From Snodgrassella sp. CFCC 13594 (lineage in GTDB: Bacteria; Pseudomonadota; Gammaproteobacteria; Burkholderiales; Neisseriaceae): a DNA stretch of 64,000 bases. A program made the position numbers and the translations under genes. The stretch spans positions 1-64,000 of the forward strand of contig NZ_LQXR01000012.1 in NCBI RefSeq assembly GCF_001590725.1, in the 5' to 3' direction. Positions within the stretch are counted from its first letter, which is position 1. Every line of letters starts with the position of its first letter. Shown here piece after piece: positions 59,407 to 64,000 of the stretch. The notes under the pieces were generated by a model. That model worked only from the letters and a program-made list of their open reading frames with translations. It ran no database searches and had not been told where the DNA came from.

Positions 59407-61503
59407 TCACTCAGGCTTGGCTCCAGAGCTTGCAAGATGATGGTCAACATCTCCAATGGTTGCGGTACCCTCTTGAGTCTTGATGTTGGTTGGTCGTTGT
59501 GGCAACAATGGCGGCATAGGGTATTGCCACCATGCCGATAAGGCCCGCATCCACTCGCGCTTAGTCACATCTAGATGCCCTCCTTCTGCATGCAAAATCG
59601 TCAACACAGCCTGCAACAGCCAGGCTTTGGTCTGAGCATCAACCCCTTGCAGCAAGCGGCAGGCTGCCTGTAACTCAGCCATATCGGTCGTTTGCATCGC
59701 AGCCCAATTGGGCCAACCTGCCTCATTTTCACGCCAAGAGCCACATGCTTTTTGGTACACAGCAGCTCCATCGTCCAATGGCGAAAGGCGTATCGTCCAC
59801 GCTAGGATGACTGCCATGGCAGTTTGAGTCGATCCGCCAGATTTCACTGCTGGCGCGGTATTGCTTGGTTGTAAATGAGCATTCAACACAGACCAAACAC
59901 ACCACTCATGCACACTGACATGATTATCGGCAATTATCAATTGGTGCAACAAGCGCCGTGTCTTTTTCCAACGCAGCCGCGGCAAGGCAGCCAGTGCGGG
60001 CAGTGACAAATCCACTACTGGCATGACTTCATAACGAGGCAGTGTCGCCACTACGGGCCACAATTGAGTCACACGCAAGCCCAAAGCATAATGGGCTGCC
60101 TGAATAGACTGGCACTGTTGCTGTCGCACGAATACATCCTCTGACAACAGCAGCGCACACATTAATGATTCCGCCGCCTCTGGCTCTTGGCTGGCTGCAT
60201 ACACCGCAGTTGGTAAATGCTGCCGCAGCCAAGCGGCATGGAGCAGATGCGTGGGATTAAGGGTATTGAGATCAGCCAATACCCGTTGACTGCCTAACGT
60301 TAAGGCGGGCTCAGCCTTCTCCGTTAGCGACGATAATTGAGTATCAGCATGAATTGGCTGCAACCAATATGGTGTGGCACGAGTGTAGCGTGGCAATGGT
60401 TTCGTAAAACTCGGGCCAAAACCACGCCATCCAGGGTCGCTAGCCTGTACTGTACGGATATGCTTTGGTTCAAATTCATGCATATCTTGAGCGGCCCGCT
60501 CATCAAGTCTGGCCACACGATCCCGAATCGGCGGATGAGTGGCCGACAAATAACTAAACCAATCCTGTTCATTGGTACTGGCAAAATAAAAGTGCGCATA
60601 TTCTGGCGTGGCCCAGCGCCGCCATGGTGGGCACTGTGGCGCTTGTGCGATTTTGGTCAAGGCTGCTATCAGCCCAGCCTGCTGCCGAGTGAATTGCACA
60701 GCCGATGCATCGGCCAAGAACTCGCGCTGCCGACTCACGCCTGCTTGAAGCCAACCTGCCAGCACGGTTCCCACCGCACCCAATAGCGCCAAAGCCACAC
60801 CCAAAACGCCACCATACCAACCCAAAACCAACACACGTCGGCGCGCTCCATCATCGACATCATCACGCTTCGGCAACCACAATAACCAACGGCCACACAG
60901 TCCAATCAACATCAAACCATGCAAAAAGGCGCTCAAATGCATATTTAAACGCATATCCCCATTGAGAATATGGCTAAACTCATGTGCCACCACCGCTTGC
61001 AATTCATCGCGACTGAGCTGATCCAATGCACCTCGGGTCACGGCAATGACCGCATCTTTCGGGTGCAGCCCAGCCGCAAAGGCATTAATATCGCCTTCTT
61101 CCAATAAATACACTTTGGGCAGAGGCAATCCCGCAGCAATCGCCATTTCTTCGACAACGTTCAATAACCGCCGCTCTTCACGATCTGCTTGCTTGGCCCA
61201 AATTCGACGAGCACCCATTTCTTCCGCTACCACTTGGCCTCCACGACTCAGCTTGGCCAGCTTATATAAGGTGCCGCCTAATACCAGTGTAGCCACACCA
61301 AAAGCAGTCCACCCCCAAAAACCGGCACTGCGCTGCCAAAGCCATGCTTGATCAGCTGTGGCATAGCCCCAGGGTACTAATTTCACCAGCAGCAAAGTCG
61401 TGAGTACCACCATAGTCAGCATGGCCAATACATAAGCCAGCAGCAAATGCTGGCTTAGGCGCTTGGCTTGGCGCTGTTGCTCAAAAAAAGCGGTGGCGGC
61501 CAT
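59407..61503 (-). CDS. M48 family metallopeptidase with long C-terminal region
   Basis: A 698-residue membrane protease of the HtpX type. Two N-terminal hydrophobic helices (about 21-43 and 61-80), then the zinc motif HEFSH (174-178), third ligand Glu261 in SRQREFLADASAVQF, and two further helices (about 192-212 and 225-250). HtpX itself ends near residue 300; here about 350 extra soluble residues follow with many Trp and Gln and no recognised domain. It follows a LemA gene (6-base gap), an arrangement often seen for LemA plus M48 protease. ATG at 61503. Confidence 0.9.
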   Translation of the reverse strand: MAATAFFEQQRQAKRLSQHLLLAYVLAMLTMVVLTTLLLVKLVPWGYATADQAWLWQRSAGFWGWTAFGVATLVLGGTLYKLAKLSRGGQVVAEEMGARRIWAKQADREERRLLNVVEEMAIAAGLPLPKVYLLEEGDINAFAAGLHPKDAVIAVTRGALDQLSRDELQAVVAHEFSHILNGDMRLNMHLSAFLHGLMLIGLCGRWLLWLPKRDDVDDGARRRVLVLGWYGGVLGVALALLGAVGTVLAGWLQAGVSRQREFLADASAVQFTRQQAGLIAALTKIAQAPQCPPWRRWATPEYAHFYFASTNEQDWFSYLSATHPPIRDRVARLDERAAQDMHEFEPKHIRTVQASDPGWRGFGPSFTKPLPRYTRATPYWLQPIHADTQLSSLTEKAEPALTLGSQRVLADLNTLNPTHLLHAAWLRQHLPTAVYAASQEPEAAESLMCALLLSEDVFVRQQQCQSIQAAHYALGLRVTQLWPVVATLPRYEVMPVVDLSLPALAALPRLRWKKTRRLLHQLIIADNHVSVHEWCVWSVLNAHLQPSNTAPAVKSGGSTQTAMAVILAWTIRLSPLDDGAAVYQKACGSWRENEAGWPNWAAMQTTDMAELQAACRLLQGVDAQTKAWLLQAVLTILHAEGGHLDVTKREWMRALSAWWQYPMPPLLPQRPTNIKTQEGTATIGDVDHHLASSGAKPE

Positions 61504-61509
61504 CGTGGG

Positions 61510-62100
61510 TTAACGTAAATTGATTTTAGGGGCTGCCTGAATGGCATCGCTATCGGCAAACTGCAACAAAGCCGCATCTTGATTGTGGGCAAAGAAGCCC
61601 GCCAACAGCACATAAGGAAACGATTGGCGCGTGGTGTTGTAATGCAACACCGCGTCGTTATAAGCCTGTCGCGCAAAGGCCACTCGGTTTTCGGTGCTGC
61701 TGATGTCTTCACTCAGTTGCTGTAAATTGGCACTGGCCTGCAACTCTGGGTACGCCTCCAATTGTATTTGCAATCCTTTTAGCGCCTGTTGTAACTGAGC
61801 TTCCCCTACCGATACCGCCGCCAAAGCACTGGCATTTTGACTCTGATGGGCCGCCTGCAAAGCCGACACAGCCTGATTACGCGCTTGTGTAACTGCCACC
61901 AAAGTTTGGTTTTCATGTTGTAAATAAGCTTTGGCAGACTCAACCAAATTGGGAATCAAATCATAGCGCCGTTTCAGCTGCACCTCGATTTGTGCAAACG
62001 CATTTTGGTACTGGTTTTTGGCTTGCACCAATGCGTTGTATACCCATACCGGTACCCCCACCACTACTACCAAAATAATCACTGCCACCATCCAACCCAT
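61510..62100 (-). CDS. LemA family protein (second copy)
   Basis: A 196-residue LemA protein with an N-terminal membrane helix (MVAVIILVVVVGVPVWVYNAL) and no lipobox, unlike the 39 kb copy. Core features: QIEVQLKRRYDLIPNLVESAKAYLQHENQTLVAVTQARNQAV, LQIQLEAYPELQASANLQQLSEDISSTENRVAFARQAYNDAVLHYNTTRQSFP. Groups with the M48 protease downstream and a DUF3465 gene upstream. Confidence 0.93.
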   Translation of the reverse strand: MGWMVAVIILVVVVGVPVWVYNALVQAKNQYQNAFAQIEVQLKRRYDLIPNLVESAKAYLQHENQTLVAVTQARNQAVSALQAAHQSQNASALAAVSVGEAQLQQALKGLQIQLEAYPELQASANLQQLSEDISSTENRVAFARQAYNDAVLHYNTTRQSFPYVLLAGFFAHNQDAALLQFADSDAIQAAPKINLR

Positions 62101-62133
62101 ATGATCCCTTTCGTGTTTTCCATCTGGTATTGA

Positions 62134-62637
62134 TTATTGATAAGTACGCCCCTGATATTGCAACCAACCGCCATCATGCCGCCCTTGTGGATCATGATGC
62201 GTCCAGTGCAATACCCCTCCTTGCGGGTTATACACATATTCGCCTTGGAACGATACCTGATCGCCAGCCTGCAAACCCGTCAATTTGGGCGCCAAGTCTA
62301 TATTGTGTGCCACCAAAATCGTTTGCCCATCAGCCAAACGCAAAATAAAACGCTGATGCCGATCACCTTCATTGTCATCTTTCAACACCTTAACCACCTC
62401 ACCCTCGCCACGAACTGGCACATCGCTGCGCTGCTGGGCATACGCCTCAGCAACCTCATTATTTCCCGATGGGCTCGTTGTTGTTGCCGAGGTGGGTAAC
62501 AAGCTCTCTTTCGCAGCTCGTAAAGCCTGAGTTACCTGCTGCTGGGCCTGACTTTTGGTGCCATCTTGCTCACTTCCTTGCCACCACCATACAGCGGCCG
62601 CAACCAACAGCAAAACCAAACCATTTTTCCAAGACAT
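62134..62637 (-). CDS. DUF3465 domain protein, membrane-anchored
   Basis: A 167-residue protein with a signal-anchor helix (NGLVLLLVAAAVWWW), a flexible Ser/Thr-rich linker, and a C-terminal DUF3465 domain (about 75-167): GEGEVVKVLKDDNEGDRHQRFILRLADGQTILVAHNIDLAP and the conserved HWTHHDPQGRHDGGWLQYQG. DUF3465 resembles nuclease/OB-like beta proteins, but the role is unknown. Upstream member of the LemA-M48 group on the same strand. Confidence 0.88.
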   Translation of the reverse strand: MSWKNGLVLLLVAAAVWWWQGSEQDGTKSQAQQQVTQALRAAKESLLPTSATTTSPSGNNEVAEAYAQQRSDVPVRGEGEVVKVLKDDNEGDRHQRFILRLADGQTILVAHNIDLAPKLTGLQAGDQVSFQGEYVYNPQGGVLHWTHHDPQGRHDGGWLQYQGRTYQ

Positions 62638-62898
62638 TCATGCCCCTTTTGCCCTTAATAACACTAATTGAACCTGGTCACCTAATACCATCTACATTAT
62701 CTTAACGTTTTTAAACATACTAGCGGCAAATCCCCCGCGCCACAATTCTCCCATGCAAATTTGACCCATAAAAGCAGAGAAGCGGCTCAAAACACGATTC
62801 CGATGCCTTTGCATCTGGTATCCAACAGCAACCAACCAAAATCGACTTATTGTGCTTATTTGATGCAATTGCTTCGTCGCATGGATGAATATCCATAT

Positions 62899-62936
62899 AA
62901 AAAGCCCTTGTGATTAGGTCATCACAAGGGCTTTTT
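62899..62936. terminator. Perfect 16-bp hairpin terminator
   Basis: AAAAAGCCCTTGTGAT and ATCACAAGGGCTTTTT with a 6-base loop. It can terminate in either direction. Confidence 0.93.
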
Positions 62937-63020
62937 ATGTTTACTAGGAGTCCCAGTCCATCCATTTGGATTCTGAACTCACAAACTGGTCAAATTGGCA
63001 ACCTACTGATATTTAAAATA

Positions 63021-63048
63021 AAGGCCGCCCAAAACCTTCAGGCAGCCT
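63021..63048 (-). terminator. Terminator after the amidotransferase gene, half uptake sequence
   Basis: On minus, AGGCTGCC (part of the exact uptake sequence 63037-63048) pairs with GGCGGCCT (63022-63029), one wobble, followed by TTTATTTT. Confidence 0.7.
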
Positions 63049-63079
63049 GCTTACTGCTTAAAGTACACCCCAAAATCCA

Positions 63080-63922
63080 TCACATGCTCACACCCGCCGC
63101 ACGCGCAATTGCCAATCCATCGGCCTCACTCATATACACTGGCGGCTCAGGACGATCTCGTTGCACTATGGTGCCATCCTGAAACAGCACCAATTCATTC
63201 ACCGCCAACTGTTGCCAGCGCTCATTGCTGGTCAATGGCAATGTAGCGATCACCGCAACACGGTCTTTGGGCGTGGTCACCGCAGAAAAATCAATGGCCA
63301 TGTCCTCATCCACCAATTGCGCCTCGCCAAAAGGCGCTTGCCGAATAATGTAAAACAACAAGGTGCTGGCATGTGCCATCAACCACTCGCCGTTAGACAA
63401 CATAAAATTAAACAAGCCATGCGTGCGTATTTGCGCGGTCATGTCCGCCACTGCTGCAAACAAATCCTGTTGCGAAGGTTTTTCTGCAAAGCGTTGACGC
63501 AGTTGCTCCAGAATATAGCAAAATGCCGTTTCTGAATCTGTGCTGCCCACTGGGCGATAAAACGCACCCGGGGCTGGATGAAAATCACGCAAATGCCCAT
63601 TGTGGGCAAACACCCAATACTCGCCCCACAACTCACGTACAAATGGATGTGTATTGGCCAAAGACACCTGCCCTTGCGTGGCTTTGCGAATGTGCGAAAT
63701 CACATTCTTCGATTTAATTTGGTATTGCTGTACCAAATCTGCTACTGGCGAACTGGCACTGGGCTTATCATCATGCAGCAGACGCACGCCTTTGCCTTCA
63801 AAAAAAGCGATACCAAAACCATCAGCATGGCTATCGGTGAGGCCACCGCGCAAACGAAACCCCTCAAACGAAAATACAATATCGGTGGGCGTATTGCAAT
63901 TCATGCCCAATAACTGGCACAT
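63080..63922 (-). CDS. Class II glutamine amidotransferase (YafJ/DUF4872-like)
   Basis: A 280-residue Ntn-hydrolase of the YafJ type, expected to release ammonia or act on gamma-glutamyl compounds. Cys2 in MCQLLGMNCNTPTDI is the nucleophile, with GGLTDSHADGFGIAFFEGKGV, IRKATQGQVSLANTHPFVRELWGEYWVFAHNGHLRDF and STDSETAFCYILEQL typical for the class. Start at 63922 gives the N-terminal Cys after Met removal; the ORF begins ten codons earlier. Confidence 0.92.
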   Translation of the reverse strand: MCQLLGMNCNTPTDIVFSFEGFRLRGGLTDSHADGFGIAFFEGKGVRLLHDDKPSASSPVADLVQQYQIKSKNVISHIRKATQGQVSLANTHPFVRELWGEYWVFAHNGHLRDFHPAPGAFYRPVGSTDSETAFCYILEQLRQRFAEKPSQQDLFAAVADMTAQIRTHGLFNFMLSNGEWLMAHASTLLFYIIRQAPFGEAQLVDEDMAIDFSAVTTPKDRVAVIATLPLTSNERWQQLAVNELVLFQDGTIVQRDRPEPPVYMSEADGLAIARAAGVSM

Positions 63923-64000
63923 GCCATTTCCTTCATGTCCAAACCAAGCCAAAACATATTGTTTGGCTTATTTTCCTTTCAGGCAGCCTTTAATCCGCCT

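Larger units (their letters stand above)
62638..63079. other. Intergenic region with two terminators
   Basis: About 440 bases upstream of DUF3465 on minus. It contains two hairpins (62899-62936 and 63021-63048) that end the amidotransferase transcript. A frame at 62720-62965 overlaps the hairpin and is not a likely gene. Confidence 0.5.

Noticed and set aside
62720..62965. 81-codon minus frame
   Set aside because: Runs through a 16-bp hairpin and two intergenic regions; no start signal.

Overview
The window is chromosomal DNA of a member of the Neisseriaceae. The best evidence is a 12-base DNA uptake sequence, AGGCTGCCTGAA, of which I count at least 23 exact copies plus many one-mismatch copies. 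This is the dialect described for Simonsiella (AG-simDUS), not the Neisseria (GCCGTCTGAA) one. Gene order agrees: fur/bamE/dapB, lipB/lipA, truA/fimV(tspA)/yciB/yciI/bolA/parvulin and trpA/accD are typical Neisseriaceae blocks. Base composition is near 48-50% GC by eye. I cannot name a species.

Layout. 0-9.8 kb (minus strand): LysE-type exporter, glutamate synthase gltD and gltB, alpha/beta hydrolase, 2Fe-2S ferredoxin-like protein, spermidine-synthase-like protein, purC. 10-11.2 kb: a three-gene envelope-stress operon (DUF883, YqjE-like, small membrane protein). 11.2-17.9 kb: dapD, aat, fur, divergent bamE-dapB, a 1 kb stretch with gene debris, ppnP, lipA, lipB, DUF493. 18.2-22.3 kb: tsaD, an ABC-F ATPase and two tandem DUF4124 proteins. 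22.3-29.3 kb: a lactate block with a FadR/PdhR-type regulator, lactate permease and a giant FAD/Fe-S oxidoreductase. 29.4-36.1 kb: glnS, amino-acid-binding lipoprotein, an ornithine-lipid-type acyltransferase pair, an unknown gene, mqo. 36.4-42 kb: membrane protein, LemA/YnfA/TPM operon and small stress proteins. 42-51.2 kb: accD, trpA, a UPF0210/ACT pair, MFS exporter, GIY-YIG nuclease, trpB, trpF, a broken unknown gene, truA, DUF1737. 51.3-57 kb: FimV/TspA, YciB, YciI, BolA and two periplasmic parvulin-like proteins. 57.3-64 kb: flavin reductase, YceI, DUF924, an M48 protease/LemA/DUF3465 group and a class II glutamine amidotransferase.

Much of the content is core metabolism: nitrogen assimilation (gltBD), lysine/peptidoglycan precursors (dapB, dapD), tryptophan (trpA, trpB, trpF), lipoate (lipA, lipB), lactate/malate respiration (lctP, FAD/Fe-S protein, mqo) and envelope quality control (bamE, parvulins, FimV, LemA/M48).

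The most striking feature is that at least six conserved genes (gltD, dapD twice, lipA, the FAD/Fe-S oxidoreductase, mqo and a TPM-domain gene) are each broken by what looks like loss of one base in a short repeat of bases. Two more unrecognised genes (40.65-41.02 kb and 49.77-50.17 kb) can only be read through similar indels. Because dapD and lipA are normally indispensable, assembly error is the leading explanation. No tRNA, rRNA, intact IS element, prophage or CRISPR array was found, and I did not find a convincing new defence or mobile system.
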